Shown here: positions 18,497 to 27,890 of the stretch, piece after piece | How positions within the stretch are numbered: position 1 is the first letter of the stretch | How the letters are laid out: the number at the start of each line of letters is the position of its first letter | NCBI GenBank assembly: GCA_016927835.1 | Contig: JAFGMA010000399.1 | Location: 80,296-144,295 of the forward strand | Direction of reading: 5' to 3' | From: Candidatus Zhuqueibacterota bacterium | GTDB lineage: Bacteria > Zhuqueibacterota > Zhuqueibacteria > Thermofontimicrobiales > Sulfurfontimicrobiaceae | DNA: 64,000 nt | Notes under the pieces: model-generated | Seen by the model: only the letters and a program-made list of their open reading frames with translations | Database searches by the model: none | What the model was told of the DNA's origin: nothing | Program-made: the position numbers and the translations under genes

Positions 18497-19059
18497 TTCG
18501 TTGCCAGATTTGCTTTCCTTGTTTTCGAATATTTTTTGTATAAGCTCACCGCCCCCCAGATTGGCGCGAGAATCAGGATTTCTCCCATCACTGTTCGCCA
18601 ATTATGTGCTTCCGCCAGACCTGCCAGGAAAGAGCGGTTCGTTGCTCCTTTGTAGACATCGGAAAAAATCAGTATCGGCGAAAGCACAGACTCTTCGGAA
18701 AAGGGATACAGCAACGGCACACCGTAAGGCAAGCTCGTGTCGACGCACAAGTAATCCAGGATCACGTGCGAAAAAACGACTGCTGTACAAACCCAAAACG
18801 CTCTTAAAAACTTGAGGTTAAGTGCAAACTTTGCCAGCAGCCCGGCAATGATCCCTGCCAGCACTGAAAATCCCAGGCTGTGAGTGATGCCGTGATGAAA
18901 GCGATTGGGTGCGCCGATAAGAATTCCGGGCAAATAATCGATATCGGGCAGGTTTGCAAGGATTAGGAACAGCCAAAATGCAGACCATTTAAACTGCTTA
19001 TTTTTCAATCCCGCATAACAGGCAGCGCCCATTAAACTGTGCCCGATCGGTGTTGGCAC
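18493..19059 (-). CDS. Membrane-bound metal-dependent hydrolase (YdjM/DUF457 family)
   Basis: The GTG at 19059 with AGGGG 8 nt upstream gives 'VPTPIGHSLMG', the family's usual N-terminus; the frame to 19104 adds 15 unsupported residues. The 188-residue protein has metal-ligand candidates His7, the 'NLPDID' Asp pair, 'FHHGITHS' and 'FSHVILDYL', set between about four hydrophobic segments. YdjM-like proteins are predicted metal-dependent hydrolases and include LexA-regulated relatives; the substrate is not known. It lies inside the glycosyltransferase series and overlaps the next gene by 4 bp. Confidence 0.83.
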   Translation of the reverse strand: MPTPIGHSLMGAACYAGLKNKQFKWSAFWLFLILANLPDIDYLPGILIGAPNRFHHGITHSLGFSVLAGIIAGLLAKFALNLKFLRAFWVCTAVVFSHVILDYLCVDTSLPYGVPLLYPFSEESVLSPILIFSDVYKGATNRSFLAGLAEAHNWRTVMGEILILAPIWGAVSLYKKYSKTRKANLATK

Positions 19060-19142
19060 GGCATTTTCCCCTTTTGCTCGATAAAAATACAGCTTCGATT
19101 GCAATCACCTGCTGGTGGTCTACAACCTGCGATTCACAGCTT

Positions 19143-20165
19143 TCAACCCTTTTTGTTCATATTCAGCATTTGCCTGGCACGTTTGTCATTGCCAAGCAAT
19201 CCATCGATAATTCCCATTGCCTTTCCGAATGCGCCCATGGGATTGCCGCGCAGAATCAAATCACGAACCGCGGCATACGGGATACCGCCAACGGCATACA
19301 GCATATACTTTGCCCAATTCCCGGCAGTCGCGTGTTTTTTCATAAATCGGATGGCATTGCGCGTGGCAAGATATTTTTTTCGAAATGAGAACTGTTCGAT
19401 TGTTTTATGGGGTCGATGCCATACTTTGGATTTGCCGCAAAAAATCACTTTATACCCGGCTTTACGAACGCGCACGCTGAAATCCGAGTCTTCGAACCAA
19501 TACCCCAGGTACTCAGAATCGAATAATCCGACTTTTTCCAGCACTTCGCGCGTGGCAATCATGGCGCCACCCCAGAGATAATCGACTTCCTCGGTTTTTT
19601 CAAATTGACCGACGTCTTTTTCACAATCACCGCGCCCGCGACTTACGTTTTCGGTGAAATCGATGATCCCCCCGGCGGAGAGCAAAATATCCGGTTTGCT
19701 GTAATCGTACATTTTGGCGCCTACGATGCCGGCGTCGGGAATTTCTTCCAGCACATTCATGAGCTGCGTCAACGAGTCGCGGGCGACGACAATATCGTTA
19801 TCCACCATATAGACAACATCCATATCCGACTCGAGCGATTTTCTCAGCCCGATATTTTTGCCTTCCGGCGCGCCATAATTTTTATCATTCTCCACGATCA
19901 CGACATCCGGGTACGCCTCGCGAATCGCATCAACCGAGCCATCGGTCGAGGCATTATCGACCACTATCACCTGATAAAGCGGACACTCCATTTCAAAAAT
20001 GTGGGAAAGGCAATCGAGTACATTGTCTTTGCGATTCCAGTTTAGAATAACGACGCTCACTTTTTTGATCATTTCAGGACTCGCAACATATTCGGCGGCA
20101 CCAGGCTGCGTTGATACCCGTTTAAATTCATCGTTTAATTCAATATTAAGTTCATTCGCATTCAT
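19143..20165 (-). CDS. GT2 glycosyltransferase (WbbL/rhamnosyltransferase-like)
   Basis: 340 residues. The GT2 domain starts at about residue 35 with 'VSVVILNWNRKDN', followed by 'VVDNASTDGS', 'NYGAPEGKNIGL' and the metal motif 'VDNDI' (D122, D124). 'GYWFEDSDFSVRVRKAGYK' is the catalytic-base region typical of rhamnosyltransferase-type enzymes. AGGAG with 6 nt spacing supports the ATG at 20165, although the first 30 residues are extra to the fold. There are no membrane helices, so it is probably a cytoplasmic enzyme adding a sugar to a lipid-linked chain. Confidence 0.88.
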   Translation of the reverse strand: MNANELNIELNDEFKRVSTQPGAAEYVASPEMIKKVSVVILNWNRKDNVLDCLSHIFEMECPLYQVIVVDNASTDGSVDAIREAYPDVVIVENDKNYGAPEGKNIGLRKSLESDMDVVYMVDNDIVVARDSLTQLMNVLEEIPDAGIVGAKMYDYSKPDILLSAGGIIDFTENVSRGRGDCEKDVGQFEKTEEVDYLWGGAMIATREVLEKVGLFDSEYLGYWFEDSDFSVRVRKAGYKVIFCGKSKVWHRPHKTIEQFSFRKKYLATRNAIRFMKKHATAGNWAKYMLYAVGGIPYAAVRDLILRGNPMGAFGKAMGIIDGLLGNDKRARQMLNMNKKG

Positions 20166-20198
20166 TTCCGACTCCTGTCAACCGGTTTTTTGCATTTT

Positions 20199-20297
20199 AG
20201 GAGGTGGGATCACTTATCTTGGATATTTTGCTTAACAAACATTTTGATAAATAGCTATTTAAGAAATTCAAATGGGTAACTTATTTTATCCCACCTC
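20199..20297. repeat. About 100-bp inverted-end repeat element, copy 1
   Basis: Begins AGGAGGTGGGAT and ends ATCCCACCTC, forming a 10-bp perfect terminal inverted repeat. Without gaps it matches the element at 63673-63773 at 85 of the first 99 positions (hand count). It lies in the 162-bp gap between the GT2 and polysaccharide deacetylase genes. It is too short to encode a protein and looks like a MITE or a small structured repeat. The end sequence is also a perfect Shine-Dalgarno-like string. Confidence 0.75.
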
Positions 20298-20327
20298 TTT
20301 AAACATTTCGCCAGCCTGTGAAATAAT

Positions 20328-21428
20328 TCAATACTGAGGACCTTGCTTCAACCGGCGTTTTATTTTTGAAATGAAAACCCCTGGCAATGATAATCGCCCT
20401 TTGCCGGACAATCGAAAAATAAAATCGCCGCTCAATCGGTTGATATAATACAGCTTTCCGGCATAGCCATCGCTCGAATACGTTTTCAACAGCCCACCGT
20501 AAGCCGTTTCGTAGCCACATTCTTTGACTAGCCGGCTGGCAATTTTGCCTGTTTCATTCCAGGGAAACGAGAAATGACGAACAGATTTTCCTGTTATCCT
20601 GGCATCGATTTCCTCGCGGGATTGTACCAGTTCTTCGGCTATCCGCTTTTCCTGCTCTTCTTTTGCTTCATAATAGCCGCTAAAAGAATGCGATTTGCGA
20701 TAGTCATTCACCAGCGTGGTCAGGCGAGATCGCCAGCGCTTGTCACGAAAGAACGCCTCATTGCCATTCTCGCGGACAAACTTGACACACGCCTTTATAA
20801 ATGATTCTTCGGGAAAATAGCGCCGGTGATCGGACAAACGCGACGCATATTCAAAAATCGGCATCCCCAATTGCGGAGGCTGAAAGTAGCGATCTTTCCC
20901 ATTTTCAGCCTGCACGGGCAGATTCCATACCTGGTGAGACACAAATCCGGGATAATAAAAATCGATGATTCGGGAAGAAATATTAATTCCGGCATGATGC
21001 ATCGTATGCGACTGGAAATCAACGGCACCCGCCAGATGCATTTCGTTAGCCTGTTCCCAGGTGATGCTCCCTTTTTCGCCCACCCATGCCGGAATTATGA
21101 AAGCCACTGCTTTGAAGCCGTATTCCTTGAGCAGGGGGAAAACCACATCGTAGAGATTTCGCAGCCCATCATCGAATGTCAGGACAACTGCTCGTTCCGG
21201 AATCTTCTGCTTTTGCAGATAGACAGATGCATATTCATCCGCAGCCAGTGTGGTGTAGGCGTTCTCTTTCAGATAGCGCAACTGGGCTTCGAACTCCGCT
21301 CTGTCAATGCGGTGATAGCTGAACACCGGAATCCCCGGCGACATTTTTGATCTTGTCACAAAATCCGGATACTCGCTCCTGCGGAGAATTCCGAAAATAG
21401 AAGATATTTCTTTAAATTGAGATTTCAT
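20328..21428 (-). CDS. Polysaccharide deacetylase family protein
   Basis: 366 residues with a NodB-type domain. 'FSYHRID' (36-42) is followed by the metal/catalytic motif 'VLTFDDGLRN' (82-91; Asp85/Asp86) and the metal-binding 'SHTMHH' (140-145). The family removes N-acetyl groups from amino sugars in polysaccharides or peptidoglycan. No signal peptide is visible, so it may act on a cytoplasmic lipid-linked precursor or belong to the glycan-locus subgroup that works at the membrane. The C-terminal 120 residues are poorly conserved. No clear ribosome-binding site is seen. Confidence 0.85.
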   Translation of the reverse strand: MKSQFKEISSIFGILRRSEYPDFVTRSKMSPGIPVFSYHRIDRAEFEAQLRYLKENAYTTLAADEYASVYLQKQKIPERAVVLTFDDGLRNLYDVVFPLLKEYGFKAVAFIIPAWVGEKGSITWEQANEMHLAGAVDFQSHTMHHAGINISSRIIDFYYPGFVSHQVWNLPVQAENGKDRYFQPPQLGMPIFEYASRLSDHRRYFPEESFIKACVKFVRENGNEAFFRDKRWRSRLTTLVNDYRKSHSFSGYYEAKEEQEKRIAEELVQSREEIDARITGKSVRHFSFPWNETGKIASRLVKECGYETAYGGLLKTYSSDGYAGKLYYINRLSGDFIFRLSGKGRLSLPGVFISKIKRRLKQGPQY

Positions 21429-21460
21429 TTATGAATTATATTTCTTCCAGACATAAAAAA

Positions 21461-23350
21461 TCATGGGATTTTATCGAGATGTTCTTGCAGCCACATCTCT
21501 AGCACTGCCAACGCCCAGATCCTGTGGGAATAATTTTGACGTTTGGAATTATGCTGTTTGATCATCTTTTGCACAAAATCAGGATTGAAGAATCCTCGTT
21601 TTTTTAAGACATCCTCAGACAGATATGTCATGATGAATTCTTTTATCTGGTCATTTGACCGCATCCAGTTTTTCAAGGGGATGCTGTGTCCGAGTTTATC
21701 CTTGCGATGCACAATTTCGTCGGGCAACACCGTTTCCATCGTTTTTTTAAAGATATATTTGGTTTCGGACATGCCTCTGAATTTCATCCCGGATGGCAAC
21801 GTGGCACAATAGTCGATCAAACGGTGATCTAGCAATGGATATCGCGGTTCGAGCGCGAACTTATTGTTGAGATTCATGCGTCGCAAATAAAATCCGACGA
21901 CGGTGTGATAATCGCTGTAGAGCGAGTTGCTAAGTCCGTCGCGACCATCGGCTTCATTATTGAATTGCAGGATATCCTCATACGGGTGAAATCCATTCAA
22001 CATCTGGCTTATTTCTCTGGTGTATAATCGCTGCAATTCGTTTAGATCGTAATAGATGCGCCAGCGATGAGAAAGCAGTTCTTTTGGAAATCGATAGCTG
22101 GCGGCAAAGCGCTTGGCTTTCACGATAAAATTTTTCTTCTTATCGGAATCCGGCAGCAATCGAGCGATGCCCAACACCGGGGTGCGAATGAATCCCGGAA
22201 TTTTATCCACGACCGCCGCCATTTTATCGGCTTCGTACACCGGATGCCCCGCAAAAAGCTCATCTCCGCCATCACCGGTGAAAATGTACGGTACGAATTG
22301 GCTCGCCTGCTTTCCGAGAATATAGGTTGCAACATTGATCCCCACATCGCAGAACGGCTCATCCATGTATTTCACCATTTGAGCCGTTTCGAGCACATCT
22401 TCAACCCGGTATTCGGTTTCGTGATGGCTGGTGTTATAATGCTTCGCCATAAATCGCGCGTAGTGCGATTCATCAAATGATTCTCCCCGGCAGCGATAAG
22501 AAAAGGTATTGAGCTGGCGTTGAAGAAATTCAGTTGTCAGCGCGACCACAGTACTGGAGTCCATGCCGCCACTGAGGAAGGTTCCCAGGTTCTCCCCGGA
22601 TTCGATCCGGCATTTCACAGCATCCCGGAGCAGTTCAATCAACCGTTCGCCGGCTTCTTTTTCACTCTTTTCTGCGATACGAGCGAATGTGAGCGTCCAA
22701 TACTTTTTGAATGCCACATCGCCATTTCGTAATATCATTAAATACGCAGGTCGCAATTTGTGAATTTGCTCGAAAAACGTATGCAATCCGGGATTATACG
22801 TAAATAGTAAAAATTGGCATAACGCCTGATAATTCAATTCTTTCTTCACCCCGGGGTAACGCAGAATTGACCTGATATTTGAACTGAAAACCAGTCGCTC
22901 CTTATCCAGGTAATAATACAGCGGCTCGATTCCAACCCTGTCACGACCGAGGATCACGGTATTTCGATTTTTATCCCAAATTGCAAATGCGAATTTGCCA
23001 TTCATTTTCCCGATAAATTTTTGCTCGTGTTGACGATACAGATACAGCACCAGCTTTGCCGGATTTTCATCGATCTCTTTTTTAAATTCATCGGACAGGC
23101 TCGAGATGAGTTCATCAGTATTGTAGATTCGCCCTTCGAAGATAGTGATAATTGAACCATCCCCAGCACTTGCGGGTTGGTATTTTTCAAAGCATTTTGT
23201 TTTGAATGTCTGCTTATAAAAGCACCCGAAATTTTCCGAAAGCAGTATTTTCGGAGCGCCTTGACTTATTTGATCGGCTTTGGAAACGCTTTCCAATGCG
23301 TTCGGATCGACCGAGCACTCCCGTACCCGTTCAAGAACTCCAAATATCAT
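21461..23350 (-). CDS. Asparagine-synthase-like amidotransferase without Cys2
   Basis: The start ATG at 23350 has AGGAG 5 nt upstream; a frame extends to 23383 but lacks a ribosome-binding site. The 629-residue protein has the class II glutaminase-like N-domain and the ATP-pyrophosphatase domain ('LSGGMDSSTVV', 'TGDGGDELFAG'). The N-terminus reads MIFGVLERV instead of M-C-G-I-F-G, so the nucleophilic Cys2 is missing, and the 'RGPD' motif is absent; only 'FEGRIYN' is kept. Glutamine hydrolysis is therefore unlikely. The synthetase half looks active and could adenylate a carboxylate and use another amine. Compare the complete homologue at 28940-30838. Confidence 0.88.
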   Translation of the reverse strand: MIFGVLERVRECSVDPNALESVSKADQISQGAPKILLSENFGCFYKQTFKTKCFEKYQPASAGDGSIITIFEGRIYNTDELISSLSDEFKKEIDENPAKLVLYLYRQHEQKFIGKMNGKFAFAIWDKNRNTVILGRDRVGIEPLYYYLDKERLVFSSNIRSILRYPGVKKELNYQALCQFLLFTYNPGLHTFFEQIHKLRPAYLMILRNGDVAFKKYWTLTFARIAEKSEKEAGERLIELLRDAVKCRIESGENLGTFLSGGMDSSTVVALTTEFLQRQLNTFSYRCRGESFDESHYARFMAKHYNTSHHETEYRVEDVLETAQMVKYMDEPFCDVGINVATYILGKQASQFVPYIFTGDGGDELFAGHPVYEADKMAAVVDKIPGFIRTPVLGIARLLPDSDKKKNFIVKAKRFAASYRFPKELLSHRWRIYYDLNELQRLYTREISQMLNGFHPYEDILQFNNEADGRDGLSNSLYSDYHTVVGFYLRRMNLNNKFALEPRYPLLDHRLIDYCATLPSGMKFRGMSETKYIFKKTMETVLPDEIVHRKDKLGHSIPLKNWMRSNDQIKEFIMTYLSEDVLKKRGFFNPDFVQKMIKQHNSKRQNYSHRIWALAVLEMWLQEHLDKIP

Positions 23351-23379
23351 ATTCACTCCTGCAAAAATATCTGAGAGAC

Positions 23380-24870
23380 TCATGTCTCACTGGTTTGAGT
23401 ACCCTTGCGCACTAGCGAGAGGACATTTCCCTTCAACGACTCGATCTCCTCTTTCGAAAATGCCTTGAGCACCAAAAGTAAGCCAATAAATAATCCTGTC
23501 AAACCAAGCGCTATCCCGGCTTGCCCCGCGAAGGGGATTGTATAATGCTCATTCAATGAAAAAAATATGCCGAAAATTAGCGCTGCCGCAAGCAGCGGTT
23601 TAAAGCTTATTTTAAACACCGGTATTTTGATATGATGTGTATACAGGTAAATCGAACATAATGTAAAAATGAGCGCTTCGCCCAAAACTGTGGCGACGGC
23701 TGAACCCTCGTAACCGTAAATGGGTATTACGAGATAGTTCAAGATAATTTTGAATAGCAGCCCCGTGCTGCCCGTAATGAGAATAATTTTTTGTTTATCC
23801 ACCGAAATCAGGATCGTATTCAGCATCCAGTTCGGATATTGAAACATAATTCCCAGAAAAAGCGTTTGCAGCGCAAAACTCGCCTGCCAATATTCAGGTT
23901 TGTTGCTAAAAAAAAGCTTCAAACCGAAATCTGAAAATGAAATTCCGAATACAACGATGGGCATTGCCATGATAAACATATACTTGACAGCGCGAATCGC
24001 GAGATCCTGATGCTTTTTTTTATCGGTCACAAAAAATTCTGACAACCTGGGCAAAACAACCAGAAACAAAATTGTCGGCAGAATCGTGATGCCTTCATAA
24101 ATTCGAAACGCGGCGCTGTATAATCCCACATCATGCAGCCCCTTCATATCCGTCAACATCCAGATATCGATGTAGGAAAAAATAGTGAGAATCACAAAGA
24201 ACATGCCCAGGGGTAACGCTTCGATTTGCAACTTTTTCAGGAACCTGAAATCGAATTTGAATCGAACCCGCCCGATTTTCCAGTTCAGGATTCCAAGCGT
24301 GATCAAAAAGTCAACTGCGCGTACCGCGGTAAAACAGAGGATAAAGGAATAAAGCTCCTTGGAAATATGCAAGACAATCAGACAGAAAACGAGCAAACCC
24401 GTGCGTTCCAGCAATACCAGCCCGGTATCGATTGCAAACAGATTATGCGCCTGGAAAAATACGCGAAATGTGTACTTCAGTGATTTTAAAAATGCTGATA
24501 TCGTCAGCAGATAGATCGCATAAACGAGCCTGGCTTCATACCCTTTGAGATATACGACGATCATCATCACGCAATAAATTATTGCACACAGGATCAATTT
24601 CCACGATAAAAGATTTCCGATGTACATTTCGGAAAGGTTGCGATCGCGCGAAACATTTCGCACGCTCAGGTCACGCAGTCCCAGATCGGTAAACATTTCA
24701 AAGACCGTTGCAATCGCCAGAGCCGAATTGAACGTCCCGTAGTCATCGATTGCAAGTGCACGCCCAACCGCAATTAAAAGTACGAATAGAAAAAAACTAC
24801 TGAAAGTGGTAATACTTGAAAAAACAACATTTTTAACCATATTGTATTTTTTCGTCGCCACCAAGGTCAT
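23380..24870 (-). CDS. Polysaccharide flippase (Wzx-like)
   Basis: 496 residues with about 14 hydrophobic segments and the family opening 'VFSSITTFSSFFLFVLLIAVGRAL...YGTFNSALA'. This is an MOP-superfamily oligosaccharide flippase that moves undecaprenyl-diphosphate-linked repeat units to the periplasm. An alternative ATG lies 10 codons further in (24840); neither start has a well-spaced ribosome-binding site. It is the second flippase of the window (the other is at the left edge), which suggests two lipid-linked products or two loci joined together. Confidence 0.87.
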   Translation of the reverse strand: MTLVATKKYNMVKNVVFSSITTFSSFFLFVLLIAVGRALAIDDYGTFNSALAIATVFEMFTDLGLRDLSVRNVSRDRNLSEMYIGNLLSWKLILCAIIYCVMMIVVYLKGYEARLVYAIYLLTISAFLKSLKYTFRVFFQAHNLFAIDTGLVLLERTGLLVFCLIVLHISKELYSFILCFTAVRAVDFLITLGILNWKIGRVRFKFDFRFLKKLQIEALPLGMFFVILTIFSYIDIWMLTDMKGLHDVGLYSAAFRIYEGITILPTILFLVVLPRLSEFFVTDKKKHQDLAIRAVKYMFIMAMPIVVFGISFSDFGLKLFFSNKPEYWQASFALQTLFLGIMFQYPNWMLNTILISVDKQKIILITGSTGLLFKIILNYLVIPIYGYEGSAVATVLGEALIFTLCSIYLYTHHIKIPVFKISFKPLLAAALIFGIFFSLNEHYTIPFAGQAGIALGLTGLFIGLLLVLKAFSKEEIESLKGNVLSLVRKGTQTSET

Positions 24871-24876
24871 CCTTGC

Positions 24877-26004
24877 TTAAAATTCCGCTTCGATTCTATC
24901 AGCCAGTCGCATAATATTGGTGCGCCAGGAATAGTGTTTTTTCAATCGTTCAAAATCGACATCGCTCACAAATTTTCCGTCATTCAATGCATCGCAGATT
25001 GCATCCGGAAACGCATCGGTTTCTTTTACACGCAGCAGTTGAAACTCCCTCGGCACCGATCTGGCAGCGATCGGGGTGGCAATGGTGATTTTTCCGACCG
25101 CCAGCGCCTCGATGATCTTTGTCGGCATGCCCCACCCCTGCTGAATGGGCGAAATAATCACATCGGCTCGCTTTAAATATGCGGGCAAATCCTCTACAAA
25201 TCCGGTGAATTCCACATTGGGATGCTCGATATCCTGCGGCGGATTCGATCCGACGAACTGAAATTTGGTATCGGGACAACGGGCAATCACCTTTTCCAGG
25301 ATGCGCGCCACGGTCACCCGAACCACATCCAGGTTGGTTTGAATATTGTAATTGCCGCAGAAAAGTACAATCTTCGGGTGATTTTCAACCGGATCATAAT
25401 ACGGATTGAAAATCGTTTCGTCGAAGCCTTGCGGAATGACCACCATTTTTTCTCGTGTCGTCCAACGGGTATAATACTCCGCATCGTTTTCAGAAATTGG
25501 AACCAGCAGCTTCGATTTTTTAACGCCGTTTTTTTCCGCCCAGTAAACATAAGGAATGAAAACGTAGCGCCGCGGATCGGCTTTGGCTTTACCCCAATAC
25601 TGGAGATATTCGAGATTATGCGAGCAATAAATGAACGGGAGCCTGAATTTCTTCGATAGCTTCAACCCATAGACGGCACTCAAGCCGTAATCGCATAAAA
25701 TTGCATGGTATTTATTTTTCTGCAATAGCTCTGTTGCCGACTGCATCAATCCTGAGCTGAAAATGAAATAATCTTTTTGAGAAAACGGGATCACGATTTT
25801 TTCGCGGACGCCTTTCACTTTTGAAGCAAATTTCCGGGAAAGCTCCGGATTCGGTGGATGCCCGGAGCCATCGATGTAAACCAAATCGAGGGTGAAACGC
25901 TCTGCCAGGTTATTCACAAATTCTGCGCCACGCACACCTGCGCCGGTGAGGGGAACATGTGGGTCATATACGGATAAATATAGTAAGCTTTTTTTCATCA
26001 TCAT
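24877..26004 (-). CDS. GT4 glycosyltransferase
   Basis: 375 residues of GT-B fold. The N-terminal domain contains 'LTGAGVRGAEFVNNLA' and 'ISENDAEYY' (about 155-163). The C-terminal domain has 'VLFCGNYNIQTN' and the donor-binding 'SPIQQGWGMPTKIIEALAVGK', in which the Glu and the following Ala/Gly-rich turn match GT4. The start is one of three consecutive ATG codons. It lies between the acyltransferase and flippase genes, with only 6 bp to the latter. Confidence 0.85.
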   Translation of the reverse strand: MMMKKSLLYLSVYDPHVPLTGAGVRGAEFVNNLAERFTLDLVYIDGSGHPPNPELSRKFASKVKGVREKIVIPFSQKDYFIFSSGLMQSATELLQKNKYHAILCDYGLSAVYGLKLSKKFRLPFIYCSHNLEYLQYWGKAKADPRRYVFIPYVYWAEKNGVKKSKLLVPISENDAEYYTRWTTREKMVVIPQGFDETIFNPYYDPVENHPKIVLFCGNYNIQTNLDVVRVTVARILEKVIARCPDTKFQFVGSNPPQDIEHPNVEFTGFVEDLPAYLKRADVIISPIQQGWGMPTKIIEALAVGKITIATPIAARSVPREFQLLRVKETDAFPDAICDALNDGKFVSDVDFERLKKHYSWRTNIMRLADRIEAEF

Positions 26005-26046
26005 GATTCCAAAATTTGTAGTCCTTTGCTTCCAAAAGCAGGGAAT

Positions 26047-26853
26047 TTACTCCGGGGCATGCTCAGTTGCCCGGACTGTCGTCTTGCTTTTCTCATTCGC
26101 TGCACCATCGAGCCGGCTTCGGAGCACTTTCGCGGGAATTCCGACCGCGATAGAATAGGCGGGTATATCTTTGCTGACAACCGCCGATGTGCCGATCACC
26201 GAATCCCTGCCAATACGCACGCCATCCATCACCTTTACGCCAGCGCCAAGCCACAGGTTATCCTCCATGACAATGCCCGCTGAGGAGCGCTCCTGCTCCA
26301 ACGGTGAGACATCCAGCCGATCCATGTGATGGGTTCCGCCGATAATATAGCAGTATGCGGCTATTAAATTGTTTTTGCCCAGACTCACATTGCTCGCTGA
26401 AAATATTTCGCAATTGAATCCCATATTGACATTTTCATCCAGATGGATATCACCATTTTTGCAACTCAAAATGGTATTGCGCCCGATGAAAACTCCGTTA
26501 CCAATGAAAAGCCCTTGATTGGATTCGCCCTTTGCATCAAGAACGCAGTTATCATCGATCACGACGTTATCGCCGAGAAAAATTTTATTCGGGTGGCGTA
26601 GAACCACGTTTTGCCCAAAGGTAACATTGCGTCCGCATTTTCCGAGCAGTTTTGGATAGAGTTTCATTCGCAGCACCAAACCCAGGGCACCCGGAATCCA
26701 GCTCGAAATCATCATTATCATTTCGTATTTAAACAGCTTCCACAATCCTCGCTGTCCCACGACCAGATCCTGATATTTTTGCAGCGCTGATTTTTTCTGA
26801 TCGAACAGTTCCTTTTGGGCTTCATGATGCTTATGATTTTTGTCTTTACTCAT
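26047..26853 (-). CDS. Hexapeptide-repeat (left-handed beta-helix) acyltransferase
   Basis: 268 residues. A charged N-terminus of about 30 residues is followed by imperfect [LIV]-G-x4 hexapeptide repeats from about residue 75 to 235, ending in 'DIPAYSIAVGIPAKVL', the usual closing turn of acetyl- or acyltransferases such as WcaF/CysE relatives. 'GGTHHMDRLD' (about 173-182) supplies the probable catalytic His pair. It probably O- or N-acetylates a sugar of the glycan using acetyl-CoA. The start codon overlaps the stop of the epimerase gene by one base (TAATG), so the two are coupled. Confidence 0.85.
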   Translation of the reverse strand: MSKDKNHKHHEAQKELFDQKKSALQKYQDLVVGQRGLWKLFKYEMIMMISSWIPGALGLVLRMKLYPKLLGKCGRNVTFGQNVVLRHPNKIFLGDNVVIDDNCVLDAKGESNQGLFIGNGVFIGRNTILSCKNGDIHLDENVNMGFNCEIFSASNVSLGKNNLIAAYCYIIGGTHHMDRLDVSPLEQERSSAGIVMEDNLWLGAGVKVMDGVRIGRDSVIGTSAVVSKDIPAYSIAVGIPAKVLRSRLDGAANEKSKTTVRATEHAPE

Positions 26854-27842
26854 TACTTTAGTAATCCTTTTTCAAGATACCATTTTGCAGTTCTTCGAAT
26901 GCCTTCTTTCAAAGACACCCTGGGCTGATACCCTAAAACTCGCTTTGCTTTCGAGATATCGAATGCCCTGTCTTTCATAAAGAAATCGACGCGTCTTCTG
27001 TAAATCGGTGGTTGAATTCCGAGTGGGCGACAAACCAGTTCACACAAGGCTCCTGCCAGCCAAACCGGAAAAACCGGGATATGACCTTTTTTTACGGAGA
27101 CTTGCAGCGCATCGGCGATCAGCGCCACAATTTCGTTGAGGGTAACAAACTCCTCACCACCCAGCGTGAACAGCCCGTACGCGGCTTCTTTCTTTTCTCC
27201 GCACAAAATAATTCCGTCCACCAGATCATCAATATATGTCCAGTGATACAAAACTTTTCCGCTGCCGATCATGCGAAACTTGCCGCTGTAAATCCATTTG
27301 AATATTTTGAGGAAACGCGTATCACCGGGACCATAAATCCCCACAGGGCGAAAAATCGCACCGGGATATTGGTTTTGTTGATAAAAGTCCTTGACCATCA
27401 ATTCCCCTTGCATCTTCGACTCCTGGTAAACATCGCCGGGGTTGTAAGGTGCATCTTCCGTGGCGGGCGGATCGGCAATTTCGCCCTGAACGCCGACTGT
27501 GCTGCAATGCACAAAATGGGGCAAGCCGGTTTCGAATGCTGCTTCGAGGACATTTCGTGTACCATCGACATTCACGTCGTAAAAATGCTTATGCGGCACA
27601 TTCTCTTCTCTGAAAGCTGCGGCGATGTGATACACACAGTCGACGCCTTTCATCGCCGGCTTCATGCTTGCCTTATCGCTTATATCACCATAAATTATTT
27701 CGGCACCGATTCGTCTCAGATTTTCTAATTTGCTGGTTTGCCTGGCGAGTGCTTTAACGTGATATCCCCGTTCGCACAAAATTTCACACAGTCTGCCGCC
27801 GGTAAATCCGGTACCTCCGGTTACGAATACCTTTTTATTCAT
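26853..27842 (-). CDS. NAD-dependent epimerase/dehydratase (extended SDR)
   Basis: 329 residues. The nucleotide-binding motif 'TGGTGFTGGRL' is at residues 8-18, 'YHIAAAF' near 72, the catalytic Ser in 'HCSTVGVQG', and the 'YQESK' Tyr-x3-Lys pair near 145. The protein is closest in style to 3-beta-HSD/DFR-like extended SDRs acting on nucleotide sugars or on lipid-linked sugars. Substrate and product are not evident. It is coupled to the acyltransferase gene. Confidence 0.82.
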   Translation of the reverse strand: MNKKVFVTGGTGFTGGRLCEILCERGYHVKALARQTSKLENLRRIGAEIIYGDISDKASMKPAMKGVDCVYHIAAAFREENVPHKHFYDVNVDGTRNVLEAAFETGLPHFVHCSTVGVQGEIADPPATEDAPYNPGDVYQESKMQGELMVKDFYQQNQYPGAIFRPVGIYGPGDTRFLKIFKWIYSGKFRMIGSGKVLYHWTYIDDLVDGIILCGEKKEAAYGLFTLGGEEFVTLNEIVALIADALQVSVKKGHIPVFPVWLAGALCELVCRPLGIQPPIYRRRVDFFMKDRAFDISKAKRVLGYQPRVSLKEGIRRTAKWYLEKGLLK

Positions 27843-27890
27843 CCAGATAAACCTTTGTTAAATACATAAATTTAATATCTGGCACGAAGC

